From Candidatus Zixiibacteriota bacterium (GTDB lineage Bacteria; Zixibacteria; MSB-5A5; UBA10806), in the NCBI GenBank assembly GCA_024641335.1, contig JAHEDG010000026.1, forward strand, positions 3,093 through 38,265: a DNA stretch of 35,173 nucleotides, written 5' to 3'. The notes under the pieces were generated by a model that was given only the letters and a program-made list of their open reading frames with translations, ran no database searches and had not been told where the DNA came from. Each line of letters opens with the position of its first letter. Positions within the stretch are counted from its first letter, which is position 1. The position numbers were made by a program, and so were the translations under genes. Of this stretch, positions 1-8,383 are shown piece after piece.

Positions 1-390
1 GACGGAATAGAGAATTGGGTTTTTAAAAATATGGTAAAGGATTACGCTATCTCCCTGCCGTCGGCGGTGGATGTGCTGGAGGTGAAAAAGGGGGACTGCA
101 ACGAACATACGTCATTGTATACCGCTTTGGCCAGGGCTGCCGGGCTGCCTTCCAAAATCTGTATCGGTATAGTGTATAAGGACGGCGTTTTTTATTATCA
201 TGCCTGGCCGGCGGTTCATCTGGACGGCTGGAGGCCTCTGGATCCGACATTTGGCCAGGATATCGCCGATGCCACCCATATTAAGCTTCTGGAGGGCGGA
301 TTCGAAAGACAGGCGGAACTGATGCGGGTAGTTGGGAAAATTTCCATTCAGGTACTGGAAACATCGAAAGCGGAAGAAAATCAATTATGA
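1..390 (+). CDS. Transglutaminase-like domain protein, C-terminal part (5' end outside window)
   Basis: The reading frame is open to the first base, so this is the 3' end of a longer gene. The visible part carries a transglutaminase-like (papain-fold) core: a Cys in GDCNEHTSLYTALARAAGLP, a His in YYHAWPAVHLDGW and an Asp in RPLDPTFGQ, in the order expected for the Cys-His-Asp triad. Bacterial members are usually envelope or secreted peptidases or amidases; the substrate cannot be told from this fragment. Its stop overlaps the start of the ABC ATPase gene by four bases (ATGA), so the two are probably translated together with the permease that follows. The ATG at 31 is internal to the domain and is not a credible start. 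Confidence 0.85.
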   Translation, partial: DGIENWVFKNMVKDYAISLPSAVDVLEVKKGDCNEHTSLYTALARAAGLPSKICIGIVYKDGVFYYHAWPAVHLDGWRPLDPTFGQDIADATHIKLLEGGFERQAELMRVVGKISIQVLETSKAEENQL

Positions 391-1148
391 TCGAACTGAC
401 CGACATCACCAAGAAATACGGACAGAAGGAAGCCATAAGCGAATTGACTCTCAAGGTCGAGAAGGGCGAGTTTTTCGGTTTTTTAGGCCCCAACGGCGCG
501 GGAAAAACCACGACGATAAAGATGATGGCCGGATTGCTGAAACCTAATGCCGGCACTGTCAGAATTGCCGGGATCGATATCGGCAGGCAGCCGGAAGAAG
601 CCAAGATGAAAACCGCCTACATCCCGGATTCCCCTTATATTTATGAGAAGCTGACTGCCAGGGAATACCTGGAGTTTACTGGCGGCCTTTATCGAATGAC
701 GCCGGGAAAAATAAAATCGCAGTCCGAATGGTTGTTCGATCTTTTCGGAATGAACGGCTGGGCCGATAACAGGTGCGAGGAGTACTCGCACGGTATGAGG
801 CAGAAAGTCGTATTTTGCTCCGCGTTTCTGCACGATCCCGATGTCCTGATAGTGGATGAGCCGATGGTCGGCCTGGATCCCCAATCGGTCAGGCTGGTAA
901 AAGACCTGCTGAAATTGTATTCCCGTAAGGGAACAACGGTTTTCATCTCCACCCATACTTTGACTGTCGCCGAGGAGTTATGCGACCGGATAGGTATTGT
1001 TCATAACGGCAGGCTGATAGCGTTGGGAACTCTTTCGGAACTTCGATCCATCGCGGCGGCCGAAGGGCAGAATCTGGAGAGCTTGTTTTTGAAAATGACA
1101 GGTGGACCGAGGTTGGCCGGGCTGCCTCCGGGAGTGGCGGTTGATTAG
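387..1148 (+). CDS. ABC transporter ATP-binding protein
   Basis: This is a 253-residue nucleotide-binding subunit of an ABC transporter, acting at the cytoplasmic face of the inner membrane. It has a Walker A motif GPNGAGKTTT near residues 34-43, a degenerate signature YSHGMRQK (usual LSGGQ), a Walker B VLIVDEPMVGLD, and an H-loop STHT. The layout is that of export-type ATPases of the CcmA/DrrA kind. The ATG at 387 lies in an ATGA overlap with the transglutaminase-like gene. The next gene is a polytopic permease that overlaps its 3' end, so the pair likely forms one exporter. The cargo is unknown. The linked transglutaminase-like protein may process or accompany the substrate, but that is inference. 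Confidence 0.93.
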   Translation: MIELTDITKKYGQKEAISELTLKVEKGEFFGFLGPNGAGKTTTIKMMAGLLKPNAGTVRIAGIDIGRQPEEAKMKTAYIPDSPYIYEKLTAREYLEFTGGLYRMTPGKIKSQSEWLFDLFGMNGWADNRCEEYSHGMRQKVVFCSAFLHDPDVLIVDEPMVGLDPQSVRLVKDLLKLYSRKGTTVFISTHTLTVAEELCDRIGIVHNGRLIALGTLSELRSIAAAEGQNLESLFLKMTGGPRLAGLPPGVAVD

Positions 1149-2838
1149 CGCCGTACACATTATTCATTATAAGACCGTGGCCGCCAGATCGTTTTTCCGC
1201 GGTCTTGACGGCGAACGGTTTTTAAAGGCACTGGTCGGATTATTTGTGGTATCTTGCTTTTTCGGCGGCAGTTTCTTTTTCTTCTATAGAATATTCGACT
1301 ATTTGGGCGGATTGCGGGATATCGGCTATCTGCTGATGAATAAGATTATAGCGTTGGGGTTTTTGGCTATTTTCGTGGTTTTGATTATATCCAATATCGT
1401 AACCTCAATATCGACTTTGTACCGATCCAGGGAAACCGCGTTTTTGCTTTCCACGCCGACAAGCCACCTGGAGGTATTCACGGTCAAGTTTATTGACAAC
1501 ATTTTCTTTTCCACCTGGGCCGTACTGCTGCTGGGTATGCCCCTGGTATTCGCCTACGGAATGGTCATGAAATTCGAACTCTGGCAGTTTGTTTTCGAGG
1601 TATTCTGCGTTTTAATTCCATTCATAATAATTCCTGCCTGTATGGGGGTGATATTTTCCATATTTATGTTCCTTTTGGCCAAGAATATCAGTCCGAGACG
1701 GTTGATCGTTCTTCTGACGGCCTTATTAATTACAGCGATTGTCATTTATTTCAAGTTAGGACAGCCGACATCTATGGCCTTCAATGTAATCTCCGACTGG
1801 CGGGTGCTGAACCGTTATCTCGGCTCCATGGGCGCGACTTCGTTTCCATTCCTGCCTAGTTTCTGGATTTCGGAGACATTGAGAACTATTGCCTTCGGCG
1901 GAGGCAGGACTCTTCTGGTTTATATGCTGGCCCTGATTTCGACTCTGATCTTGTCTTTGAACATTGTATTCCGACTGGCCGACAGGTTTTATTACAGAAG
2001 CTGGCTGGCCTCTGCGGAACATCACACCGGGCATTCGAAGGTCGCAGTATCGTCTGGAAAAAAATGGAAAATATTCAGCCTGCCGGAATGGCTCCCGACC
2101 GATTTCAGGGCGGTACTGCTGAAGGATATCAGGATATTTTTCAGAGAGCCGGCTCAGTGGGCTCAATTCACGGTCTTGCTGGCCCTGTTGGTGATCTATC
2201 TGGTCAATCTGAAATATTTCCCCACCGATATCAAGGATTCTTACTGGAAAACAATCATAGGTTTCGCCAATTTCGCTTTTTCGGGTTTCATTCTGGCCAC
2301 TCTTTCGGTCAGGTTTGTTTTTCCAAATATCAGCCTCGAGGGCAGACCGTTCTGGGCCATTACCTCGTCACCTATGCCTTTGATGAGAGTTTTCTGGGTC
2401 AAGTTCTGGTCCGCGTTTATTATTTTCCTGCTCATCTCGGAGATTCTGGCCCTGGTATCGAATATAATGCTGGGTTTGCGTGGTGTCTTGATGGTACTGA
2501 CATTTATTTCCGTGCTATTAATGTCTATATCGCTGACCAGTCTTTCTATAGGGATGGGGGCTATTTACCCGAGGTTTGAAGAACGCAATCCCGGCAAAAT
2601 CGCATCGTCCATGGGCGGTATGATCGCTACGGTTATCAGTTTGATATATGTGGGTTTGATGGTGATTATCTCCGCCCTGCCCGCTCAACGATATTCTCTC
2701 TACAAGATGGATCCCGCCCTGCCATTCCCTTCCAATGAAGTCCTGTTGGCTCTGGTATTGATGATTGTTTTGAATTTGACAACGGTCATTCTTCCGCTTA
2801 AATTAGGTCTTTCGTCGATGAAGAAGCGGGATTATTAG
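1141..2838 (+). CDS. ABC exporter permease (multi-TM)
   Basis: This is the membrane partner of the preceding ATPase, about 565 residues, with many hydrophobic segments in two halves (roughly residues 30-240 and 350-555) around a polar middle. Phrases such as SRETAFLLSTPTSHLEVFTVKF resemble a family annotated as putative ABC exporter permeases, recognised from memory. Start choice: the frame is open from a GTG at 1102, but that would overlap the ATPase by 47 bases. A TTG at 1141 sits about six bases after GGGAG and overlaps the ATPase stop by eight bases, so I prefer it. A GTG start would add 13 residues. The substrate is unknown. Confidence 0.82.
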   Translation: MISAVHIIHYKTVAARSFFRGLDGERFLKALVGLFVVSCFFGGSFFFFYRIFDYLGGLRDIGYLLMNKIIALGFLAIFVVLIISNIVTSISTLYRSRETAFLLSTPTSHLEVFTVKFIDNIFFSTWAVLLLGMPLVFAYGMVMKFELWQFVFEVFCVLIPFIIIPACMGVIFSIFMFLLAKNISPRRLIVLLTALLITAIVIYFKLGQPTSMAFNVISDWRVLNRYLGSMGATSFPFLPSFWISETLRTIAFGGGRTLLVYMLALISTLILSLNIVFRLADRFYYRSWLASAEHHTGHSKVAVSSGKKWKIFSLPEWLPTDFRAVLLKDIRIFFREPAQWAQFTVLLALLVIYLVNLKYFPTDIKDSYWKTIIGFANFAFSGFILATLSVRFVFPNISLEGRPFWAITSSPMPLMRVFWVKFWSAFIIFLLISEILALVSNIMLGLRGVLMVLTFISVLLMSISLTSLSIGMGAIYPRFEERNPGKIASSMGGMIATVISLIYVGLMVIISALPAQRYSLYKMDPALPFPSNEVLLALVLMIVLNLTTVILPLKLGLSSMKKRDY

Positions 2839-2860
2839 AGAAAGACCGAGGAGAAATATA

Positions 2861-3784
2861 ATGAAGGTATTAGTAACCGGGGGAGCCGGATTCATAGGCT
2901 CCAACCTGGCCGACGCGCTCCTTTCGGACGGGCATGACGTTACCATAATAGACGATCTCTCCTCCGGACAGACGGAGAATGTCCCTTCGAAGGCTGTATT
3001 CCATAAAATAGATATTTCCTCTCCGGTGATCGATAAGATCTTCGAGAAAGGAAATTTCGACCGGGTATTTCATTTAGCCGCCCAGATGGATGTGCGCAAA
3101 TCGGTAGCCGATCCGAGGTTCGACGCTGAAATCAATATCCTCGGCGGTATTAATCTTTTGAGAGCCGCTGTCGGCCACGGGGTTAAGAAGTTCGTCTTTT
3201 CGTCAACCGGAGGCGCGATCTATGGCGAGCAGGATTATTTCCCGGCTGACGAGAAACACGCTCTAAGACCGGTCAGCCCCTATGGCATTTCTAAGTTGTC
3301 GTTTGAGAAGTATCTGTATTATTTCAAGCTCCAATTCGGCCTGGAGTATGTCGCCTTGCGTTACGCCAATGTCTACGGTCCCCGCCAGAACAGCCATGGC
3401 GAGGCCGGCGTAGTGGCCATATTCTGCGAAAAACTACTCAAAGGGGACAAGGCTTTTGTCAACGGCGACGGCTTGCAGACCCGGGATTTTGTCTATGTGA
3501 GCGATGTGGTCAAGGCGAATATGCTGGCCATGAACCATCCCGAATCGGGCGAATTCAATGTCGGTACCGGTATCGAGACAGATATAAATACCATCTATGA
3601 TATGATAAAATCGTCAACCGGCTCTTCGCGGGAGCGAGTTAACCGCGAGGCTATGCCCGGCGAACAGATACGCAGCGTCATCTCCCATGAGCTGATAAAG
3701 AAAAGCATGAACTGGTCTCCGTCTGTCAAGATCAACGATGGTATCCGAAGGACAGTTGAGTTCTTCAAATCCAAACTAGGTTGA
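2861..3784 (+). CDS. NAD-dependent epimerase/dehydratase (UDP-glucose 4-epimerase-like)
   Basis: This 307-residue protein is an extended short-chain dehydrogenase acting on nucleotide sugars. It shows the N-terminal NAD-binding motif VTGGAGFIGSNL (residues 4-15), the DDLSSG segment typical of GalE-like enzymes, a catalytic Ser region FSSTGGAIYG and the YxxxK pair in SPYGISK. The PRQNSHGEAGVVAIF segment matches substrate-binding loops of UDP-glucose 4-epimerases. A GAGGAG ribosome site stands before the ATG. It starts 22 bases after the permease and is followed one base later by the hydrolase gene. It probably supplies a UDP-sugar for envelope glycans. UDP-galactose versus another sugar cannot be decided from sequence alone. 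Confidence 0.9.
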   Translation: MKVLVTGGAGFIGSNLADALLSDGHDVTIIDDLSSGQTENVPSKAVFHKIDISSPVIDKIFEKGNFDRVFHLAAQMDVRKSVADPRFDAEINILGGINLLRAAVGHGVKKFVFSSTGGAIYGEQDYFPADEKHALRPVSPYGISKLSFEKYLYYFKLQFGLEYVALRYANVYGPRQNSHGEAGVVAIFCEKLLKGDKAFVNGDGLQTRDFVYVSDVVKANMLAMNHPESGEFNVGTGIETDINTIYDMIKSSTGSSRERVNREAMPGEQIRSVISHELIKKSMNWSPSVKINDGIRRTVEFFKSKLG

Positions 3785-3785
3785 C

Positions 3786-4559
3786 ATGGCTCGTATTATC
3801 ATACTGGGAAGTTCCTCCGGAAACCCGTCGTCCGACAGAGCAAACGCCTCTTTGATTTTTGAACGCGGTGAAAATCTTTACCAGTTCGATTCTGGCGAGG
3901 GATTCTCGTCATCGGCCATCAGGCACAAAATCGATCACCGAAATATCGGCACGATTTTCGTTTCGCATACCCATCCCGATCATATCACCGGGCTATTTTT
4001 GGAAATACAGATGATGTATCTGGCCAAACGGAAAACACCGCTGACCGTTTATCTACCCGAAGAGGCTATTGAAGCGGTGAAGAAATTTATGATCGCCGTC
4101 TATCTTTTCCCTGAACGGCTGGGATTCGATTTAACGATCAAACCGGTCAAGCCCGATCCGGTGTTTCGCGACGATATCCTCACGGTTTACGCTCGAGCCA
4201 ACAGCCACTTGAATCATTATAAAGAGGCGATCGATAAGGCGGGTCATGTCAATAAAATGCAATCCTATACCTATGTCATCAAGGCCGGCGATAGTAAGAT
4301 CATCTATTCGGGGGATATCGGCTCGTTCGATGATTACGTCGATCTGCTCGATAATTGTGACCTGTTGATCACCGAGGGGCTGCATCTCGATCTGGAAATG
4401 TTATTCGAGAGAGCATCGGGGCATGGCCTGAATCGTATTATCCTGACACACCTTTCATCGGCCATGTACGCCGATCCCGGACCGATCAAGGTTTTGGCGG
4501 CCAAATATGGTATTACCGATCTGCGTATAGCCGAGGACGGGCTGGCCGTGGAATTGTAA
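3786..4559 (+). CDS. Metallo-beta-lactamase-fold hydrolase, ribonuclease Z-like
   Basis: This is a 257-residue MBL-fold hydrolase. The zinc-binding motif SHTHPDH is at residues 60-66 (His61, His63, Asp65, His66), with further likely ligands in NSHL, YSGDIG and ILTHLS. The order and length fit the RNase Z/ElaC-like branch, but the full tRNA 3'-processing exosite arm is not evident, so it may be a phosphodiesterase of that class rather than true RNase Z. The ATG lies one base after the epimerase stop, so it is probably translationally coupled. There is no signal peptide, so the enzyme should be cytoplasmic. Confidence 0.83.
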   Translation: MARIIILGSSSGNPSSDRANASLIFERGENLYQFDSGEGFSSSAIRHKIDHRNIGTIFVSHTHPDHITGLFLEIQMMYLAKRKTPLTVYLPEEAIEAVKKFMIAVYLFPERLGFDLTIKPVKPDPVFRDDILTVYARANSHLNHYKEAIDKAGHVNKMQSYTYVIKAGDSKIIYSGDIGSFDDYVDLLDNCDLLITEGLHLDLEMLFERASGHGLNRIILTHLSSAMYADPGPIKVLAAKYGITDLRIAEDGLAVEL

Positions 4560-4564
4560 CCTTT

Positions 4565-4590
4565 GTCATTCCAGCAAAGCTGGAATCCAC
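4565..4590. repeat. Short palindromic repeat (TCATTCCAGC family)
   Basis: Perfect 8-base arms ATTCCAGC (4568-4575) and GCTGGAAT (4579-4586) enclose a three-base loop, just after the hydrolase stop. The same TGTCATTCCAGC start recurs at 34829-34839 in the tandem repeat at the window end, with loosely similar flanks, so this is one copy of a dispersed REP-like family. It could fold in mRNA and act as a 3' stabiliser, but there is no T-run, so it is not a standard terminator. The rest of 4591-4725 holds no gene that I can see. Confidence 0.7.
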
Positions 4591-4725
4591 TCCCGAGCAT
4601 AGGGAAGAAAACCGCTGGCTATTTTCCGTTTGGCACTCGCCCCGATCTTTTGTAGTTTATATCCCTGATGATGAATGCCGCAGGTCGAAAAGCCCGCTTT
4701 TGGATGTTGATGAAAGGATAACACA

Positions 4726-5142
4726 ATGAAAACAGCTCGAGTTAAATGGGTGGAAAATTATAAGTTCTTAGCCGAGGTACCGTCGGGGCACAGTGTGGCG
4801 TTGGACGCCGCGGCGACTATCGGCGCCGACGATTCCGCGGTCCATCCGGGGGAGCTGACCCTGGTGGCTCTGGGCGGATGCACCGCTATCGACGTCGTCT
4901 CCATTCTCAAAAAGATGCGAGTGGAATACGACTCGTTCGAGGTTAAGGTCGAGGGCGAACCGTCGGACGATTACCCCAAGGTCTGGACCAAACTGCATCT
5001 GAAATATATCTTTAAGGGCAATAATATCGACGAGAACAAGGTAAAGAAGGCGATCGCGCTTTCGGAGGAGAAGTACTGTATGGTCTCGGCCATGCTCAGG
5101 AAGACGGCGGAGTTGAGCTGGGAGCTGGTCGTGGAGGGGTGA
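4726..5142 (+). CDS. OsmC/Ohr family protein (peroxiredoxin-like)
   Basis: This 138-residue protein belongs to the OsmC/Ohr fold, cytoplasmic thiol proteins that reduce organic peroxides or related substrates. The two family cysteines are present: one in LVALGGCTAIDVVSILKK and one in EKYCMVSAMLRKTAEL. The sequence looks closer to the YhfA-like OsmC subgroup than to Ohr itself. An AAAGGA ribosome site precedes the ATG. The gene appears to stand alone, bounded by repeat-bearing intergenic DNA on both sides. Its partner reductant is unknown. Confidence 0.9.
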   Translation: MKTARVKWVENYKFLAEVPSGHSVALDAAATIGADDSAVHPGELTLVALGGCTAIDVVSILKKMRVEYDSFEVKVEGEPSDDYPKVWTKLHLKYIFKGNNIDENKVKKAIALSEEKYCMVSAMLRKTAELSWELVVEG

Positions 5143-5222
5143 GGGGGGATGTTTCTCTCAGTAACCCTCGCCCGGTAAGTCTCGCTAAGGCGGGATTTCC
5201 TTACTGCATGATCTCGGCCGCT

Positions 5223-5311
5223 GGTGGCATGCTCTTGCTGAAGGCATAAGCATGCTGGTAGAACATACGCTACATGCTTATTCCGTAAAATATCGGAATA
5301 AGCATGCCACC
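5223..5311. repeat. Two-arm fold-back repeat, copy 1
   Basis: Terminal 11-base inverted repeats GGTGGCATGCT (5223-5233) and AGCATGCCACC (5301-5311) are perfect. Inside is a perfect 12-base hairpin, ATGCTTATTCCG (5274-5285) with its complement at 5294-5305, overlapping the outer arm, plus a weaker hairpin near 5231-5252. A second copy of the same design lies at 28527-28609. It sits between the convergent osmC-like and mscS genes. There is no open frame, so it would be a non-autonomous element or REP-type structure. Confidence 0.75.
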
Positions 5312-5332
5312 CGATATTAGTATTGGAATTGA

Positions 5333-6235
5333 TTATTTCGAGGCATCCCCCTTCACCCCGAACGTCAACTCCTCATCCTGCCGGATATACACCGTGCGGT
5401 GCGGGAAGGGGATCTCTATCCCGACGCGGTCGAACTCGTTTTTCACCCGGCGTCGGAACTCCCGGGCCACGTCCCACTGTTTCAGCGGCACCGTCTTAAT
5501 TATCATCCTGATGGTCACACAGGAATCGTCCAGCGAATCGACTCCGAGTATGGTCGGCTCCTCCAGGATAATATCCTTGTATGCCTCCTCGGCCGACATG
5601 GAGCGGCCCAGATCGCCGAGCACCTTCATCACATTATCCACGTTTTCCTTGTAAGCGACACCGATATCGAGCTTGGCTCTCGACCAGCCATAAGTCATAT
5701 TGCTCAAGGTCGTAATCTCGCCATTGGGTATAGTATGCACAATTCCTTCGAGATCACGCAGAACTACGGTACGCAGGGTAATCTGCTCGACCAGCCCGCC
5801 TGTATTACCGATCTTGACCACGTCGCCGACCCTGATCTGGTTTTCCAGAATCATGAAAAATCCGCTGACCAGGTCCTTGACCAGCGCCTGCGAGCCGAAA
5901 CCTATGGCCAGACCGAGTATCCCCGCGCCGGCCAGCATCGGGGCAATATCGATTCCCATCTCCTTGATGATAATCATCCCGCCAAAGACAATAATCAGAA
6001 CTTTTGCCGCGACATCGAAAATTTGAACCAGCGTGTGTATCCGCCGTTCTTCCTCCTGAGCTTCCGGCCCCATTTTTTTCGAGGCGTAACGAACTATATT
6101 TCTGCTGGCGATCTTCGAGATCTTAATCGCCGCCCAGATGCAAATGAGAATCAGCACGATTCGCAGTCCGTTTGTCACCGACCAGCCGATTATCAATCTC
6201 CAGATTTCATGCGTGTTTTCGGGCAACCATTCCAT
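5333..6235 (-). CDS. Mechanosensitive ion channel, MscS family
   Basis: This is a 300-residue small-conductance mechanosensitive channel of the inner membrane, which vents solutes on osmotic downshock. An N-terminal hydrophobic segment is near residues 10-45 and a second near 75-95. The pore helix region, rich in Gly and Ala, follows (PMLAGAGILGLAIGFGSQALVKDLVSGFFMI), and then the beta domain begins (RVGDVVKIGNTGGLVEQITLRTV). The length equals classical MscS with three TM helices. An AGAGAGG ribosome site lies nine bases before the ATG. It is convergent with the osmC-like gene and appears monocistronic. Confidence 0.93.
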   Translation of the reverse strand: MEWLPENTHEIWRLIIGWSVTNGLRIVLILICIWAAIKISKIASRNIVRYASKKMGPEAQEEERRIHTLVQIFDVAAKVLIIVFGGMIIIKEMGIDIAPMLAGAGILGLAIGFGSQALVKDLVSGFFMILENQIRVGDVVKIGNTGGLVEQITLRTVVLRDLEGIVHTIPNGEITTLSNMTYGWSRAKLDIGVAYKENVDNVMKVLGDLGRSMSAEEAYKDIILEEPTILGVDSLDDSCVTIRMIIKTVPLKQWDVAREFRRRVKNEFDRVGIEIPFPHRTVYIRQDEELTFGVKGDASK

Positions 6236-6341
6236 ACTATCAAACCTCTCTATTAGTCGTTAAATTCATTAATCGCTCCGCCCCCTTTTTAATAAAAAAT
6301 TAGAGCCAAAATGGCAAGGGATTTATAACCGCGGATATCAT

Positions 6342-6478
6342 GTCATCGCGAGACCCCGACCGAAGGTCGGGGACGAAGCAATCTCGATCGGGCGCCGGCT
6401 CAAGTCGAGATTGCTTCGTAGTCCTTACGGGCCTCGGGGGGCTCAAACCATCTGCCCGTAAGGACGTCTCGCGATGAC
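6342..6478. repeat. Three-armed cloverleaf fold-back repeat
   Basis: A 137-base element in the mscS-comM spacer (6236-6573), which otherwise holds only the comM promoter. It has a perfect 13-base terminal stem, GTCATCGCGAGAC (6342-6354) with 6466-6478. Inside are three perfect hairpins in series: an 8-base stem 6354-6361/6365-6372, a 15-base stem 6373-6387/6405-6419, and an 11-base stem 6421-6431/6455-6465. Almost every base lies in a stem. The unspaced arms give a tRNA-like cloverleaf outline, but no tRNA consensus is present. Elements with similar ends (GTCAT..CGAG..GAAGCAATCTCG) are known as dispersed repeats in many genomes. Confidence 0.8.
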
Positions 6479-6538
6479 GGGCGCTCCCGAGAGCGATATG
6501 ACTGACAGATCCTGTCACCGTTTTCTTCTGAGAGGCAA

Positions 6539-6567
6539 TTGATTTTACGAGGATCGGATTTTATATT
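6539..6567 (+). promoter_or_regulatory. Promoter of comM (leaderless geometry)
   Basis: A sigma70-type promoter: -35 TTGATT (6539-6544), 17-base spacer, -10 TATATT (6562-6567). Transcription would begin about seven bases after the -10 box, exactly at the ATG at 6574, with no room for a ribosome site. Confidence 0.6.
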
Positions 6568-6573
6568 ATGAAC

Positions 6574-8109
6574 ATGCTGGCCAACATTACATCGTCCGCG
6601 GTATTCGGGATAGATTCCTACCTGGTGAGTGTCGAGGTGGATGTTTCATCTCAACTGCCGGCCTTCGCCACCGTAGGATTGCCGGAGGCGGCGGTCAAGG
6701 AATCTAAAGAAAGAGTGACCGCGGCAATAAAAAACTCCGGATTCATGTTTCCCAGCCGCAGGGTAACGATTAATCTGGCTCCTGCGGATATCAGGAAAAC
6801 AGGCACCGCATTCGATCTACCCATGGCCATAGGAATTTTAGCGGCCACGGGGCAGATTGCCAGACAGGATTTCGGCGATGTGGTCATCCTCGGAGAGCTT
6901 TCGCTGGACGGTTCCATCCGGCCGGTTCCGGGTGTTTTGTCCATGGCGGTCAACGCGGTCAAAAAGAAAATTTCGGCCATGCTGGTGCCCGAGGAGAACG
7001 CATCCGAGGCGGCTATGGCACGGGGAGTGGATATTTATCCGGTCAAGAACCTGATATCAGCGGTGGAATTTCTGGAGACAGGGAAAAGCATTTCCGCGCA
7101 CACGGTGGATGTTTCGAAAGTCTTCGAATCGCATAGAAGATCGGATATCGATTTTTCCGATGTCAAGGGACAAGAGCACGCCAAACGTTCGCTGGAGGTG
7201 GCCGCGGCCGGGGGGCATAATATTGTCATGATCGGCCCGCCGGGTTCCGGCAAAACCATGCTGGCCAAACGTATCCCGACTATTCTCCCGGATCTGACCC
7301 TGGGCGAAGCTTTAGAGACGACCAAGATATATTCGGTCGGCGGTCATCTGGTGCCCAACCAGGCGTTGATCGCGGTCCGGCCGTTTCGCTCGCCGCACCA
7401 TACCATATCGGAAGTAGGCCTTACCGGAGGGACCGGACTCTTGCTTCCGGGTGAGGTCAGCCTTTCCCACAATGGCGTGCTGTTTCTGGACGAGCTTCCG
7501 GAATTCAACAAATCGACTCTGGAAGCGTTGAGACAACCTCTGGAAAATGGCGCGGTGACTATAACCAGGGCTTCCGGATCGGTTACTTATCCGGCGACTT
7601 TCATGCTGACGGCGGCTTTGAATCCCTGCCCCTGCGGCTACTTCGGCGATCCCCGGCATAACTGCTCCTGCTCGCCGGCTCATATCCAGCGATATGTATC
7701 CAGGATCTCCGGTCCGCTTCTGGACAGGATCGATATTCATATCGAGGTGCCGGCGGTAAAGTTTAAGGAGTTATCGGGTGACGCCGTCGGAGAACCGTCG
7801 GAAGAGATAAGAAGAAGGGTCAATAAAGCCAGGCAGATCCAATTGGAACGATATAAGGACCGTCAGGGGATATACTGCAACTCCCAGATGGAGACCAACC
7901 TCATCAGACAGATTTGCAAAATCGATAACGACTCTCTTAATCTTCTGAAAACAGCTATCACCAGACTGGGGTTGTCGGCCAGAGCGTATGACCGAATACT
8001 GAAAGTATCTCGAACCATCGCCGACCTGGAGGGAATAGAAAATATCTCGACCGCTCACATCTCCGAAGCTATCGGGTATCGCAACCTGGACAGGAATTAT
8101 TGGCAGTAG
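6574..8109 (+). CDS. comM: YifB/ComM family Mg-chelatase-like AAA+ ATPase
   Basis: This is a cytoplasmic AAA+ helicase-like protein of the ComM/YifB family. In naturally competent bacteria ComM promotes branch migration during chromosomal recombination. The N-terminal ChlI-like domain spans about residues 15-170. Walker A GPPGSGKT is near 221-228, and Walker B with [10 protein letters not shown] follows. The family signature [17 protein letters not shown] and the Mg-chelatase C-terminal domain are present. Length is 511, near the usual size. Start choice: the frame has an ATG at 6568 and one at 6574. The second gives the family-typical N-terminus [14 protein letters not shown] and coincides with the predicted transcription start, so I prefer it. 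Confidence 0.93.
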   Translation: MLANITSSAVFGIDSYLVSVEVDVSSQLPAFATVGLPEAAVKESKERVTAAIKNSGFMFPSRRVTINLAPADIRKTGTAFDLPMAIGILAATGQIARQDFGDVVILGELSLDGSIRPVPGVLSMAVNAVKKKISAMLVPEENASEAAMARGVDIYPVKNLISAVEFLETGKSISAHTVDVSKVFESHRRSDIDFSDVKGQEHAKRSLEVAAAGGHNIVMIGPPGSGKTMLAKRIPTILPDLTLGEALETTKIYSVGGHLVPNQALIAVRPFRSPHHTISEVGLTGGTGLLLPGEVSLSHNGVLFLDELPEFNKSTLEALRQPLENGAVTITRASGSVTYPATFMLTAALNPCPCGYFGDPRHNCSCSPAHIQRYVSRISGPLLDRIDIHIEVPAVKFKELSGDAVGEPSEEIRRRVNKARQIQLERYKDRQGIYCNSQMETNLIRQICKIDNDSLNLLKTAITRLGLSARAYDRILKVSRTIADLEGIENISTAHISEAIGYRNLDRNYWQ

Positions 8110-8325
8110 AATTACTGATGGTTGTACCAGGGATCCCGAAGAGACTCGTATTCCTCACGATATCCCTTAACTTTCTCCTCGTTTCCCGCCTTTTTATAAA
8201 ACTATAAAAAGGGCTATCGCTGAAAATTGCTGTTGTCCTGGCAACCATTTGGATCGGTGTGAGCCGCACCATAAACGCGACCAACTCTTATGCCAGGAAA
8301 CAGCTATCCAAAATGGCGGCTAATC

Positions 8326-8353
8326 AAAAAAGGGCGGCCGGGGCCGCCCTTTC
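8326..8353 (-). terminator. Rho-independent terminator of the kelch gene
   Basis: GGGCGGC (8332-8338) pairs with GCCGCCC (8343-8349) over a four-base loop, with AAA/TTT flanks. Read on the minus strand the stem is followed by a six-T run (complement of 8326-8331), 30 bases after the kelch gene stop. Between this and comM (8110-8325) there is also a 10-base AT-rich hairpin (8189-8198/8203-8212), and I see no gene. Confidence 0.85.
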
Positions 8354-8383
8354 AATAGGGAATCCGAAAAATCGAGAGGATAT

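Noticed and set aside
5286-5332. Terminator for mscS on the minus strand
   Set aside because: The strong hairpin there belongs to the dispersed repeat and is not followed by a T-run on the minus strand.
5399-6256. 285-residue open frame antisense to mscS
   Set aside because: It is a shadow of the MscS gene: no family pattern, no ribosome site, and mscS on the other strand is a complete canonical protein.
6342-6478. Possible tRNA because of the cloverleaf outline
   Set aside because: No acceptor/CCA layout, no GGTTCGA T-loop, and arm lengths (8, 15, 11) are wrong.
6300-6518. 72-residue minus-strand frame
   Set aside because: It is made by the cloverleaf repeat itself; the stems explain the open frame.
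8069-8284. 71-residue minus-strand frame after comM
   Set aside because: It overlaps the comM 3' end antisense and shows no support; the spacer holds hairpins instead.
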